Shown here: one piece after another, positions 43,101-58,100 of the stretch
Layout: each line of letters opens with the position of its first letter
Position numbering within the stretch: the first letter of the stretch is position 1
NCBI GenBank assembly: GCA_023055505.1
Contig: JALIRH010000062.1
Coordinates: forward strand, 1,379,157 to 1,443,156
DNA: 64,000 bases
Direction of reading: 5' to 3'
Origin: Callipepla californica brunnescens
Lineage: Eukaryota > Chordata > Aves > Galliformes > Odontophoridae
The notes under the pieces: generated by a model
Databases searched by the model: none
Seen by the model: only the letters and a program-made list of their open reading frames with translations
Told to the model about the DNA's origin: nothing
Program-made: the position numbers and the translations under genes

Positions 43101-46100
43101 TTCTGTCATTTAATGGAGATAAGTGAACTTGTATTTAGGACTGTTTGAAAATAACAACCCTGTATCCTCTCATGATCTAGACCTCTAAAGAGGGCCTAAA
43201 AAAGAGACCTGGGAGGGCACAGGAAAGTTAGAAAAAATAAGGATAGAGAGAATAAATATGTAGAAGTGACAATATTTAGATGCGTGCCTTCTGGGAAAGA
43301 AGTAGTCAAGCTAGTGAAGAGAGATCATTTTGGGTCAGTTGAAGAGAAATTGGGAACAGGTTTTGAAGGAATACTCTTGCAGAAGATTACGTATGCATAT
43401 AACATTAAAAGATTATGCAACAAGTAATACTTTCTAAGTAGTAACTAAAGTAAGATACGTAAAAACATATCAAAACACTGCTTTGTTTATAATGGAGCCA
43501 GCCAATCAAGCTGATTGAAAAGTGAATGCTTATATGAAATACGTACATTTATTTTTTATGTTATGATATCGCAAGATTTTCATGACAGCTGTTGAACACT
43601 GTCAGTCCATTTTATAAGAATTTCATAAATGCAATGTAAGAAATTCCATATTAAATAATGGCATGTAAGGAGAAAAAGGCTATTTATTTATTTATTTATT
43701 TATATGCACATATGTGACTGCTGATGAAAAAAATGTTTGTTTCTCGAAATGGGAATTATATGGAATATTTTATTATTTGCAACAAAAATCCATGGTTTCC
43801 TGCTACAAGTTTTACCTTTGCCTTTAATTCATGAAGATGTCCTTTTCATTCTGTGTTACCAGTTCAAACATAATCTGAACTGACAATAACTGAACTATTA
43901 CCAGCTGTACCTATCTTTGCTTTGATAGTTACTTTTAAAAGACATCAGTGAGGACTGCTGCTGAAAGGCAGGGTCCCAGTCCCCAACCACAAATGTTCCC
44001 ACCAGCTCCCTTGTGCTGGCACTACAGCTCACACAGCCATGTGGTGAGCTAGTTCTGGGAACTGATCCAACTGAAAATAGCAAAGAAAAATAAAACAATT
44101 AGTTTTCAGCTAAATCTATTTCCTGAGACAATCTTTGAACAGCTGCACATGTGCTCGTGCCAGGATTGGCAAAAGAGAAACAACAGGAATACACAGCCAA
44201 GACAGGGAAATGACCTATACTGATCATCAAACTGCAGCCTTAGCATACTGCCTATGCTAGACCATGAAATTAAATAGCAGTGCTTCTCAGCAATTCTTTT
44301 TCAAAATGGGTGAACACTAGACTAGTTAGAAACAAAGTGGCATTTGTAAAGTTGGGATTCCAATGGTAATACTGGACTATCCTCTGGCAAACTAATGTGA
44401 ATGAAGCTTGATGCTGATCTACAGTCAATTACATTTTAATCATTAATATCTGATTACTCAGACCCAGATTATTTATTTTGTGAAAATAATAATAATAATA
44501 ATACAAAATGAAATACAGAATGTATAGGGGATGTTTATATAGGTAAAGAGTTATGACAATAATGACAGCAAGCATTCAGTAATTTAACACACATTCACAC
44601 ACTGGCTGTAAATGATTAAGATTACATTCTCAAGATGATTTTAATGATTTAATAAGTAAAGAAAGTGTTTTCAGTTATATTACACTATAAGAAGAATCAT
44701 ACCACCTTTAAAACATGCTCAAGACATGCAATGTACTGGAAATTATACTACATTCTATGAGTTGCAATGACATCCATCATTTATTTCCTACACAGCTACT
44801 CCAAGGAATGTGTCTGTACTACAACAGGAAATGATTGTTAAATTGATAGCAAATACTATTTTTTTTTCTTGTTGAACGTGTCATTACATAAATTTCCCTG
44901 TTGAATGCTTTGCATATCTTCATACTTAAGAAAAACTTTTAATGTAGAGATATGAAAAGATGCTCCCACATTTTTTAGACTGTGACAGTAAACAGATCCC
45001 TGAGATGCTCTTCAAAAGAGTTTATTTCCGTAATTGGCAGAGTCAATACAGACATTTGATATCTAATGAGATTATTTTTTCTGATCAGTCCCTAACTCGG
45101 ATCACTGTTTAATTAAATAATCACGAGTTGTGTTTTTTACAATAGTAGGCATTCATTTTTAACAATTTCTGTCAAGGTTCTAAATACATCATGCATTTAC
45201 AGGATCTCTCTATAAAGCAGTCACATGTATCAGGCAAGTGCAAATTCTTTAATCCTTGAAATATTAACATAGTGGACTATAATTTCTCCTTTGTGGACTG
45301 CATGTATTCTGTCAGCATTTAACAACACAGTGGATAATTTTTCAATAACCCAAGTAGCTTTTAGCTGCAGTGTAGATGCATGGTGGTCCATTAAAATATA
45401 ATGTGCTGTATCATCTTACCACTGTTTCACATAGAATCTGCTCAACACATATCTTTACAAAAAAGATTGTTACAAGCAAAGGAGCTACCTTGCTGATGTA
45501 GTCATCTACAGAATGGACTTACTTTACCATGGCTTTATTATATAAAAATGGCATCACCTTGGTGGATACATATCAGAGATAAGCCTAGAGAAACAAAAAT
45601 AATTATTTTATTTGATAATTTGAGAACTGAAAAAATAGAGCAAATTACCTCATACTCCTGTGAGAACTTCAGATTGTCATTTGCTTTCAATCTTTCAATA
45701 TGATCTGCAAGTTCCAAGATAGGTATTGGGGGGTGACTGGCCATACCTGTTGGAAAAAAAAAGAAGAACCAAATTTAAAATAAACTACAGTGACGGTAGC
45801 ACTGTAGAAATCAGAAAATGTAGTAATTAGAATGGCTAGAAATGTGTAAATAGTAAAGATGTCATATGTGAGAGGAGCAGGCAAATAATTTGGTTACTCA
45901 AAGCACGACATGCTCTGGATAGATGAGCTCTGAAGCCAAATTAAAAGAAGTCACCAAGCATACTCCCAAAGCTAACATTCCTAGTGTAAAGGAAAAAGTT
46001 ACTGTGAGATGAGTCAATGAGGTTAGCTAGGCATGGAGAAATGAGACAGTTAGACCTGATGTCGACCTCTGCTTTGAGTAATGACTCTTTAGGTAATTTC

Positions 46101-49100
46101 AAACTTCTTCTCCTGCACTATATGAAATGAAAACTCCACTGAATTAGATGAGGAAAGATGAGCTGAGAAACAGACACTGAAAGAGCCCTAAAAGGGAAAG
46201 AATTGTATTTTGACAGAAAGCAAAGTGACTTATGCATAATCAAGAAAAACGAACTTGAAGGATGAAGGTTACCAAGGTAACCGGAGACACCTGAACCTGC
46301 AAAGGAAATGGTACAAAACAAAAAAAAACTCAAGCCAACAGAAAACTAACTTATAAAATTAATGTAAGTAAAATGAAATGGATAGCTTGAGGATTAAAAG
46401 TGATGTATCGAGGTCTAGAGGACTGACTATGCATTCTGACTAAATTAAAAATACTGAAAATATTTAATGAAATTTTGAGGTTACTGACATTCACATGCAA
46501 CTACAAATGACTAGAATAGCATGCATCATTGCTTTTAGACAACAGTCACTGAAGACAAGATCAGACATTAGACAATTAGAGCTTCAAAAATGTTTTCACT
46601 AGTAGCAGATTGTAGAAGCAGGGGTTGTACAGTTTAGCTGGACACACATACTGACTGCACTAGTACCTTAAAATACTATTTATCTACAACCCCATTTATC
46701 AACCCCCAGAAGTACCTACAATCTACTTCAGGTGTAAACATCTTTGTCTATTAATGAAGATACTAAGTAAATAAAACTAAGAGCTGGGAAACAGAGAGAG
46801 ATATGAGTGAGTAAGAGAGAATAGGGACTGCAAGGCAAAAGAAGGACAGAAGAGATATNNNNNNNNNNNNNNNNNNNNNNNNNNNNNNNNNNNNNNNNNN
46901 NNNNNNNNNNNNNNNNNNNNNNNNNNNNNNNNNNNNNNNNNNNNNNNNNNNNNNNNNNCCCATGAATTTTTCTCACATCCTCTCTCTCCTCTCCTCTCCT
47001 CTCTCTCCTCTCCTCTCCTCTCCCTCCTCTCCTCTCCTCTTCCTCTTCCTCTCCCTCTTCCCCTGCCCTCTCCTCTCCTCCCCCTCCCTTTCCCCTTTCC
47101 CCCCCGCCTTCCCTCCTTCCCCCCCCTTCCTTTTCCCCCCCCCTTCCTTTCCCCCCCCTTCCTTTCCCCCCTTCCTTTCCCTTCCTTTCCTTCCTTTCCC
47201 TTTCCTTTCCTTTCCTTTCCTTTCCTTTCCTTTCCTTTCCTTTCCTTTCCTTTCCTTTCCTTTCCTTCTTTCCTTTCCTTTCCTTTCCTTTCCTTTCCTT
47301 TCCTTCTCCTTTCCTTTTCCTTTCCTTTCCTTTCCTTTCCTTTCCTTTCCTTTCCTTTCCTTTCCTTTTCCTTTCCTTTCCTTTCCTTTCCTTTCCTTTC
47401 CCTTTCCTTCTTTCCTTTCCTTTCCTTTCCTTTCCTTTTCCTTTCCTTTCCTTTCCTTTCCTTTCCTTTCCTTTCCTTTCCTTTCCTTTCCTTTCCTTTC
47501 CTTTCTCCTTCCTTTCCTTTCCCTTCTTCTTTCCTTTCCCTTTTCCTTTCCTTCCTTTCCTTCCCTTTCTTCCCTTTCCTTCCCTTTCCTTCCTTTCCTT
47601 CCCTTTCCTTCCCTTTCCTTCCCTTTCCTTCCCTTTTCCTTCCTTTCCTTCCTTTCTTTCCTTTTCTTCCTTTCCTACCTTTCCTCTTGATTTCGTTTTT
47701 TTTTTTTTTTTTGACATTTCAAGCATAATACTAGTAATGACCAGCAAACACTGACCCCACTTTATCTGACCCTATAAACATATATTTTCATATCACCTTC
47801 ATAGCACATATGGGATGTTGAAACAGTATTTAAAGTAGACATAAAAGCAGTTTCCCAGTCAATAAACAAAATAAAATATTCATCTGTAATGGGGAGATTT
47901 AATAGAAATTTCAATTAACAAATCAACCTATAATGAATTATTTGAATCAATTCTAGTTGTCTAACATCTTATTTGAAATTTCACTTGTTCCCAAAAAGAG
48001 TGTGGGTGACAGATATCTAACAATTAAAACTGATTGATCCAGATCAAGCACCCCCCATGGAGAATATGTAAGTGAAAAGGCACAAGAGAACTCTAGATTG
48101 ATCCAGAAATGGAGGTGGACTGATGTACATCTAAAACAGTGCTTGAACAGAGAAAATAATAGAGACAAAGATGTTTAGACCTTTTCGAGCGAATCGTGGG
48201 AGAGAGTTATTATCATATAAGGACTGAGTGGTAGTTTGGCTAGAGAGGGGAGGACACAGAGCCAATCAGGGAGGCGTAGGGGACTGAATTACTGCTCAAA
48301 GCTGCAAAAAGTAAAAGCCAATTGGAAATGGGGAAAACAAATTAGTAACAGTAGTAGATCACCATAATCAATCAATCTCGTACATACAGGCATTATAGAC
48401 ATGCACAAAACAGAGTCTGGAAACTCAACTAAGAAGATGTTTAGAGGTCCAATTACAAAGAGATGAAACCTGTTTTATACACGATGACCTGACTAAATCA
48501 CAAGCATCAAAAATAGCAATGATTATTTTGCTGCTAAGGACTTTGTGTTGGAAAAATATGTTGATTATCCAGTGCTTTTAAACTGTTTTTATTTATGTGC
48601 TTTTCTACATGCCAGCTAACATTCCTAAAGGGAGAATTCACATTAAACATTTTGTGCAAAATGAAACTTTATGCAAAATTTTCTTTATAAGAAAACTACT
48701 AAGAATTTCTGAAACTTGATAATTTTTGACCACATATTAAGGCCCCTTACTCCAGAATTTGCTTTAGTCAGTTACATTTAAAACTTTTTTGAACTTGCTT
48801 CAAATAATATACAAAGCATGCTCTACAAACATGCTAAAAGTAACTTCCTTCTTAAAAAGAACTGGTAGAGGTCTATTGTTATGTAATCAGCCTGTGAATC
48901 ATAACAAGCACCATAACAGAATATACTATGAATCAATCTGTTAAGATCTAAACCTACTTCATGTAAAAGCACAAGGCTCCTACTCGACTCAAAACCACAC
49001 CCAAAAAACAGGTAAACACACATTTTTGTGGCTAAAAATAAAAAATACACTTATTTGCTGACATTTCTCCACATAAATTAGCATACGCTACAAAAACACA

Positions 49101-52100
49101 AAAAGATTTCAGACAAAATACAGTAAAAATTTCAACAGGTTTTGTGTCATGCTAGTAAATCAAAAGAAACACCATGCCAAATTCATGCCTTAAACTTTTT
49201 TCTTAGGTAAGAAATTAAAGAAAAAGAAACACTGAAAATCAACAGAAAAAAATAATACATGCAAAACACAGCTGAAATTGTAGTTATAATGAGCTTTTAT
49301 TTCGAATATTGGCAGAAGATTCACAAATTCAGTTGATCTTACACAGCCTAGTATGGTAGCCCTTTACAAGAATTAAATGAAGAAGTATGTTTAAATTACC
49401 ATGTATTGATATCTTCCGATTAACCTGCGGCAGGCATATAACTAAGAAGCATGAGATACCATGTGTGCCACAATTTTAAGGCACAACTGGGAAAGTAAGG
49501 CTAGAATTCACCTGCAGTCATTACCCAGGCATTATATTTGCTTAGTGCAATTCGTTCCCTGACTGAAACAAGTGGATGTTTTGGGCCTGTCAATAGTGAT
49601 ATACTTATAAATACTTATAAATCTGGACATATAGGTTGATATATTCACAATAAATAAGAAATTAGTTAAGAAAGAAATATACTGAACAACTGGTAGATTA
49701 CAGAATACTATACAGATTAACTTAAAATGGGATGTAATATTTTCAGATATATTTCTTTATGAAATGTACTATCTTAAAGATTTAAATCAAATTATCACTC
49801 TTGCATTTTTTATGCTTGTTTATTATATACTCATTTTTCGGAGAATGACTTCCACACACCAATATATGTTAAGAGGTTGTCTCATCATAAAAAGAGGAAG
49901 GAATCAGTAATGGTTGATACTTTCTCCTATCAGAAAAGGAAAATAAAAATCATACATAAAATTTGGACATGGGAAACAGAAAAGATGAAAGATGATCCTG
50001 ATTTTAGTAGGAATTTGCTGTCCATGAAAATTTATCCAGGATGCCTTTAATATAGTAGACAAATCACTACTAACCCAAGTTTTCTGTTAACACAGAGAGA
50101 TCTTGCATACAGAACTAAACTTACAAGCTCTGCAGAAATATATGACTCTGCAATAACTGCTTTAAAATAGTTACACACAGGCATATAATACTACAAAATG
50201 AAGCCACTTTTTTTTTTTTTTTCCAGAATAATTCTAAGGTGGATTAATTATTCTGTCATGAAAACAATTCTTCTTGCGTACCAGACTTAGACCTACCAAA
50301 ATACCCAGTGTATCAAAGCAGAACATCCCACCCTCAGTGAGCTATAAAAACTCTCTACAGTGAAAAATACTGTGAAAAGTTCTCAGACCCTGATCTGAAA
50401 ACTGCTCAGCTCAACAGAGTGTTGCAAAATCACTGGCTAATATCCAAGGAAAAAAAATATTTTGGAGAGCAGTAGAATCTTAAACTCCACCTTCCAGCTA
50501 AGCAATTTTTTATTACCTCTAGGTTAGACACTAAACAAGTGAAAAGTCAGCAATGTTCTTTTTTTGCACTCTGAACCTAAATTTTACTTATGGTGCTTAA
50601 ATCCTTCCAGTGAGTAAAGTTCACATGTGTGTAAAACACATGTCAGATAGCTCACTGTGAGAAATCTATTCTCATCTGTTTTTTGCTGTGGAGATAAATC
50701 TTGGTTCTTCTTTCAGCTCATCATCTTGACATGACAAACAAAAATTGTGTACAAAAAACAAGGGAAGAACATTTCTCCTAGGACAGGTGACTAAATATAG
50801 ACATCACTTTTTACATTTTTGTTACTTGTACTTTTTACCTATGCAATTCAGAGAATTAGAGAATCAAGAGCATTTAGTTACCTAATGAAAAGCAGAATCT
50901 TCAGTTTGGGACTGCAATAATTTTATTTATTTATTTTTCTTGTGTTTCAAAGTATCTTATTTAGTTCATGAGCGATAATGAGATAATTATTTAATTGGCA
51001 TCCAATTAGACAAATTACTTATGAGTGTGACATGTACTTAAATGAAAAGAAAAAAACAGCCATTTTTCAGGAATTATTCAATTCATTTCTTTGGCTGATT
51101 GGCATATTGAAGTCTTTCCTCAAGCCTTAGCTCTCTCATACCAGCTCAAACTATTTAACATCAGTTATTTTTCTCATTTGATGGAACCTATTGTGAGGGC
51201 TTAATTATTACCCCTTCTCTATCTTTACTTTCCCACGTGGCATAAAGAGTTGAAATTCATGCACCTGGATAATAATGCAGGAAATCCCACATTTTGCAAG
51301 AAAGCTGTAGCATGGGAAGAATATGACTGACCTTTCCTTAGCTACACCGATTACAGAAGAATAACAGTTTCATAAATGAAATTCCTTATGCTACTGAGAG
51401 ATTGAGTATTTTCATGTTTACTCAAAGAAAACTTGGCACAGCTGTGACCTACTCACTGGCATATGGACTTATCTAAAAAGAATACATTTTTTTGGATAAC
51501 ACATATGGACATGGGATCTTGTTCTCAGATGCAGAACTGTGGGCTATTCCAAATGTCAAGACAAAATGTCAAATCTTTCTATGGACTTGCTCCATCTACT
51601 GAGAAGTAAAGCCAAAAATGAATTTTACTCTTCATGGACAAATTAAGATAGGAAACACCTTAGGCAAGTGAAAGATCAGAGAAGAATGTAATTTCTTATT
51701 GACAGGACAAGAAAAAGTGATAAGAAAGCAAGATATTTGCTGGGCTGGTAGTTTTAGAATGTGGATTTTTATTATATATTCATGTAGAAGTGACAATCTC
51801 ATTACCAGTAAAACATAACTGTTGCCAAAATCACTGCAAGGGTATCACTGAAGATAAAACATCTTTTTTTACAGTCTTCTTTACTGAGAGTATTTTTACT
51901 TGCAGTTAGAATTTCAAACTTAAAAAGGGATTACTTTTCAAATTATTTTAATAGTCACATCTGATTTTCTCCTCCTAAATCTAAAAATAAGATTTCCAGA
52001 ATTTTCAAAGAGAGCTTTTTTAGAAGTCTTTTACAGGATTAAATTTTATGATATAACCCTGACTTTTTTCAGGGTTATTGTCTCATTCTCTTAGACAGTG

Positions 52101-55100
52101 TTTCTCCCAGTGAGAACTGACAATTTAAATGTGCCTACATAATTTACATTTTCTTCCCTTGTGTTTCTTCACATCATAGATTCATCATAAACATTTCTGT
52201 TTCTGTCTTTGGTTTCTTTGTTGCAAGCAACTGGTGTACCTGAAAAACTTCAAGGAAAATGTGGATGCCTCCACAAGTTAAATAAATAGATAATAATAAT
52301 AATAATGTCAAGTCATCAATCTTGATGTAAAAACAACAAAGCTACTCTCCAAAACCTACAACTTCTCTGTATTTCCTCTATATTTGTCTTGGAAAAGACT
52401 TGTCCTGCGTGTTACTTATTAGTGTTTTTGTGTGGAGCTGCATGCACTCCAGCATATCTATCTATCTAAGTTAAATTCATGACGATTTAAACAAAATTGT
52501 AACCTAATGCAATTTTAGCGAAATTCTGTTTCTGTGAGCATAAGAATTGCAGATTGACTTCACTGCAGATTGGCTTGCATGCAGAACATCATAATTGATC
52601 TGTGTCTAAGTTTTTTAGGAAAAGAATTCCTATGTTATACTTCTTTCCAGTAATTGAATCCTCCATTTTTTTGAAAAAAAAAAAAAAAAAAAAATTAGAG
52701 CAAAGAAAGAGATCTCATACCAGAAATGGTTTTTCAGATGTTCTGCTCAACTAGCTGCACAGGAAAATGCCAGCTTCCCAAATAAACTACAGTGCTGTGA
52801 GGAAAAGTATATTTCTTTCTTTTTCAATCAATGAGGTGCCTCAGCTGCTAAAAGAGCATTCAGTGTATATTCACTGTACTGGAACACAGTAAGGCAAAGC
52901 TAAGGCAAGCCTCAGAATACTTTGTTTTCTACCTCTGCCATATGCATTCAGTGTGGATGTTGGGTCTTTAGTCCCAGTTTCACTGTTCTGGCAAACATAA
53001 TTCTCAGGAAGATTCCGTAAGTAAATAGCATCAGACCAGGACTGTGTGCAATCATATTGCTAACAGAAAAGAAATCTGCTGGAATACAACACGATCAAAA
53101 TTAAGATAATTTTAAAGACAAAATATCTACACATAAAGCATTAATAAAATAGCAATACTATTTTAAGCATTTATTTTATGTTTCTTGACTACTAAACAAA
53201 AAAGGTTTTAAGAAAACAGTGTTTAATACATATAAGTGAAAAGGGCTAGGGAAATATTTGAGAGTCTGTTACTTCTACCTTTCAGAACTACCGTCAGGTT
53301 ATTTCACTAGTTGTTCCATCCTAAGATGGCTTGATTTTAAAAGAAAGGATTGTTTCTCTAGACAGAATGCCTTATTGGCATTTTACATTTATAGTGTACA
53401 AAGAAAAAATAAGGGATATTGATGGATTACTTGATAATACAACAGATAAGAGGGAAGCTCCTTTACAAAAAGCATATATGCAAAAAGCAATAGTTAAAAA
53501 ACAGAGATGTGCATTTACTAATAATTTTCTAATGCTCTTTGATTTAACTTGTAATTTTAGCACAACCACAAAACATATATGAATTGTGAATCCTTTCTAC
53601 AGAACAATAATTGTATCACGTAAGCTTTTTCTTCAGATATAGAAATCACAGAGCAATCTCCAAATCTATCAGATATACATTGGAAAAATGCTCATAAGCA
53701 ATCAAAGTACACATTTTTTAAAATAAGCACTCTGTTTTGTAACAGCATAACTAATCAAAGTCTTTGATTACAGAGCTCTTGGCGATATATTACTACCTCT
53801 TACCTGGAGTTTGAAAATTAAGGCGTCGCAGCTCCACTGGGTCTGTAGGATGATGAGAGGGGACTTCTTTGCTGTTTGGTATGCTGCTCTTTCTAGAATC
53901 AGATTCAGCCCTCTTCCTGCATGGAAAAGGTGAAGAGATGTATAAATGAGGTGTTAAGAAGACAAATATAAGCATCTGAATTTTTGTTAATTAAATTATT
54001 AAGCACAAGATGTATTCTGAATTTTTTTGATCCATGCAAAGATAAAATAATTACACACAGTGGGCAGGGCAACTGTAATTTGCAATGGTAAAACAAATTT
54101 AAATATAGAAATATTTCCCTTTAGGGAAATGTTTGGAGCACTCTGTTCTAAATCTATCCTCTAAATCGTCATCATGGACACTAGAATAATTATCTATTAT
54201 GAGACACAGAAATAAAAGATTTTACACAGTGTCTATTTTAAAAATTTAAAGATTTGTTACACCTTTATTAAAAAGGTATTTACTTCCACTTCAGCATGTA
54301 TTTAAAAAAATATTCATTGAATACCTAATGTCTTCACTGCTTGCAAAATAATCTGCATTCTTCTGGCATTTTGATGACAGAGACATAAAAGGCACCTGGT
54401 CCTTTCATGTTCTAGGAATTAAGAATATGCTCTATTGAGCTCTATTGAGCTGCATTTCACTTCATGCATCTGTTCAAGGTTCAGACTCTACCTGAATATT
54501 TCTGATCAAGTTAAGTCTTATACTGAAAATTTAGTATTCTAGTCAGTCTTTTTAAATCTGGGAAAAAGAGAAGGAAAAAAGAGACATCTCATCTATGCCT
54601 CCATTTATCTAGAGTGAAGTAGAGTCCACAGGTATTCTGAGTGTGACTGTTTTGGTAAAACAGACTCCTTTCACTTGAGGGTATTACTTTCTGTTTCAGA
54701 ACACAGAAAACTGTATTTCATAAAGAATATCTAATTGTTTGAATTTCCACTCAGGAACCTGGAAATTTAATGCTGAATTTCAAGTGGAATACCTCTTCCA
54801 AAATCCTCTGTGAATTTCTGAATGAAAAAGCAAATTGGCTGAAATTCCTAATGAAATATACAAAGAATACAGAAACAGCAGCAAATAACTATTTTTCTGA
54901 AAATTTTTCTTGGTCTAATGTATCACTTCTCTACTGTTTTGTTTTGTTTTCTGACTCACTTGCAATGTGGCAATGCTATATCTGCTATTAGTCTGCTGGG
55001 GTCCACTCTTAAATTGCTCTGATTGATCTCTCCCTGTTCTTGAAATAATGAACACCTGTTGCCATCCTGGGAAAAGTGGATCCAAGAAGATGTCTTCCAA

Positions 55101-58100
55101 CTAGAAGACTATGCAGACAACCAAACAGCAATATTGCTGAAGAAATTCTTACCATCTGTTGTTTGAAAGTTATCTAATATTATAAAAAAAAAAAAAAGTT
55201 TTCTTGTTAAAAAAATATAAAATCTTATCACTTGTATTAACCTCTCTCAAGTAAAAAAATATGCAGCCTTAAATCTGATTCCCTAGAAAAAAAAAAGGAA
55301 TTACCACTTGAAATTTCTTTTACTTCTGATCCTGACTATTATAAAGCAGAACAATGCTCTAGTGTTTTTTTTTTTTTTTTTCTTTTTGAAAAAAGGTGAA
55401 GAAAGGCAGCTTTTTACCCTTTTTTTCCTACTCTGAAGTCTAGGGATTAGTGGAGCTGTTCAGAGACAACATTCATTACCTATCTTCCACTTGCAAGCGA
55501 GTTCTAGGCAGCACAATTTCCCATTCACATTTGAGAAGCACTAGAATTTCTTCTAATCATGTACATGAGTATTTTGAACAGCAGAAAAGCTTACTGTTAT
55601 AATGCTTAGGACCATTCTGTCTTTTGTATCTTTTCAGAATACACAAAGAAGTAATAACTGTTCCAGCTGGAAAAAGTCCTATCAGGACAAATGAGCTCGT
55701 GGCACCATTATGACTTGTATAAGCATGTCATCAATTAATCTACGTATAAGGAGCACTATTGGCCTATGGGGTTCTTTAGGACAACTCACAATTCAACCAC
55801 AAAAACACATACATTCAGCAGCTATTGTTATATAAAATAACTGTTTTAACTTAATGAAAACACAAATAAAAGCATATGTACACAATGTGACTCTGCTATT
55901 TCATGAAAATATACCCGATGTAGGAAAAACAAACAAACAAACAAACAAACAAACAAACAAACAAACAAACAGTGATGAAAATTGGCTGCATATACTAAGC
56001 TAATTTCAGTACTGTAAAAATATAATGTTGCAACTGCCTTCATACTGATATACTACTGTCTACATTCTTATAGATTGACAGATGCGCTGTTTTTGAATAC
56101 TATTATGATAACTTTTTTCCCTTTCTCTCTTCTCCAGCTACCCCATTTCTAGACTAAATGAAAGGTAATTATTGTTCAGTTCTCACCTGTCAGGTTTACT
56201 ACTCCATTTTAGTGCAGCAAAGAGGAGAGAAAATGCTAAATGTTGGTTTACCATCAGAAAACAGGTTAAACATGGCAACAGGAAGTATAAGGAATTTTGA
56301 CACACATGTAAAGACATATAACTAACCCTAAAAATGAAATGACAGTTTGGAAGCAAAGAATAATTAGAAGATACATGTAAAATCAAAGGAGATATTTTGT
56401 TGAATAAAATTATGTGTTTTAGACATTGTGTGAAAAGTAATTCCACGTCTAATTTTAGCTAGTGAAATAATGAAGAATAGATGCTTCCTTAGAGCGATAA
56501 GAAATGAACATTACGTAGATAAATGAAGTCTCTCTAATACATCAGCCTTTTCTCTTAGAGAGACAAGGGGAGGGAAGGGAGAAAATAGGTTGGTGGGGGA
56601 TATGGGAGAAAGAGAAGGAGTAAAAGGGAGAAGGAGAAAAATGAAAGGAAAAAAACAAGGTTAAGTACATAAGATTGTCTCATACTAGATGAAAAAAAAA
56701 AAAAGAGAGATAAAAGAAAACCTTTTAAACCATTTTACAGTAAAATAACCAGAAAATACTTTAACGATACCTTGAAAAGTAAGGTAATCACAAATATTTA
56801 TCTGGGAAGTATTACACACCTTTTCAGATTTGAAGAAACTGGAATCACATGCTCAAAAGTGAATTTGAAGGACTTACTGTATGTTTGACTAAGCTATATG
56901 GTGCAGCAGTGCTGTATCAAAATGAGTTGAGGATACTTCAAATAACAGTCCTCATAACAGGTATGTATTCGTTCTGGACAACTTTGTCTATGCCATCTCT
57001 AGATCTAGGTAAGTGTTTTCTTTTGTTAGAGATTTTGTTTATAAACATTATTTTGCGTATTCTACTGCATGTTGGTACCAGCAAAAAACATATTTTCATT
57101 TTTCACAACAATATGACCAAAAGGAATATGATTAGTTAATTTACTTTGATTCCTAAATCTAATTGCTTATATTTAAGTCTAACATATTAAAGACATACTC
57201 TTAAATAATTATCTCCCCCAAGACCATTGTTACAATGCCAGAGAATACTGAACTTGTCTCTGACCAAGACAGTTAAATTTGTTGATATATCAACTCTAGA
57301 AAGACAGGAAACTTGGTAACTTGGCAAGAAGCTGTTATTACTGCGAGGGCGATCAAACAACGGAAGAGGTTGCTCTCAGTGGTTATGAAATTTCCATCCT
57401 TAGAGATACTGAAGCTTCTTGGAAAAGCCCCTGCAAAAAATGCTGGAGCTGAGGGGTGGTAATGGGCATTCTTGAAGAGTGTGGCCCTCTAGTTTCATGA
57501 ATCCGTAAGCATTTCTGCAAACAGAATATTAATCAGCTGCTGTCATGTTGGATGTATTGCACATATATCCAATGAGAACAAAATATGTTTGTTCTTCAAT
57601 GATTTCTCCGTATATTACTATCAAGTAATAAGTTGTGGTGTACTTTTGGCTTTATTCTGATACATGATTCAAAAATCATTCCAAGTGATTTCTTTGAGCT
57701 TTGAACAAGTGTTAATGCTGAGGTAACAACTTTTATAGAAGCTGACAAATAAATGACAAAGAGTTCATTCATGCACTCCAAGTCCTTGGGCAACTAAAAT
57801 TTGCTTCAATGTAAGCAGACAAATTATCCACACTATCTGAGATACTATCTGCTTTAATTGAATGACAGACTTCCCATTTAAAAGGAATCTTAAAAATGTT
57901 AGTTATCATTACTCTCTAACTGAAATTAAAATGTGAAAGCAATATTGCAAATTATGAAATAGTTCAAGTCTTTCCAGAAGAATTTCTACAGACAAAGGGA
58001 ATTAAATACAATTCACTATTATTTTAGTTACAATTTTTTATACTTCAAAAGACATACTCATTTTCTTCACACTACTATATCTCTTCAATCATTTTTTTTC

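Larger units (their letters stand above)
33007..45648 (-). other. PTPRD intron, 12,642 nt
   Basis: It lies between donor GTAATT (exon 45746-45649) and acceptor TTTTTAAG (exon 33006). It contains CR1 33718-34495, the LTR-split CR1 35396-38000, an A-rich low-complexity run (41707-41790), an 18-bp repeat (42449-42485), a CT-rich run (42715-42826) and (TATT)n at 43681-43704. The stretch 38010-41700 holds no recognised element. Confidence 0.9.
45747..53803 (-). other. PTPRD intron, about 8,057 nt (contains assembly gap)
   Basis: It lies between donor GTAAGA (exon 53916-53804) and acceptor CCAACAG (exon 45746). It contains the 100-N gap and the long pyrimidine tract (46859-47690), so its true length is unknown. 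The stretch 47720-53800 is AT-rich and I see no repeats beyond homopolymers (T14 near 50209, A22 near 52673) and a short AAT run near 52290. Confidence 0.88.

Noticed and set aside
43900..44098. Possible repeat or coding remnant of higher GC around 43960-44060
   Set aside because: I could not match it to a known element or protein, so it is not annotated.
46728..47747. 339-codon minus-strand open frame of KGKER repeats, and its plus-strand FPFLS counterpart
   Set aside because: It is read from the (TTTCC)n tract and across 100 N; low complexity on both strands and no coding signature.
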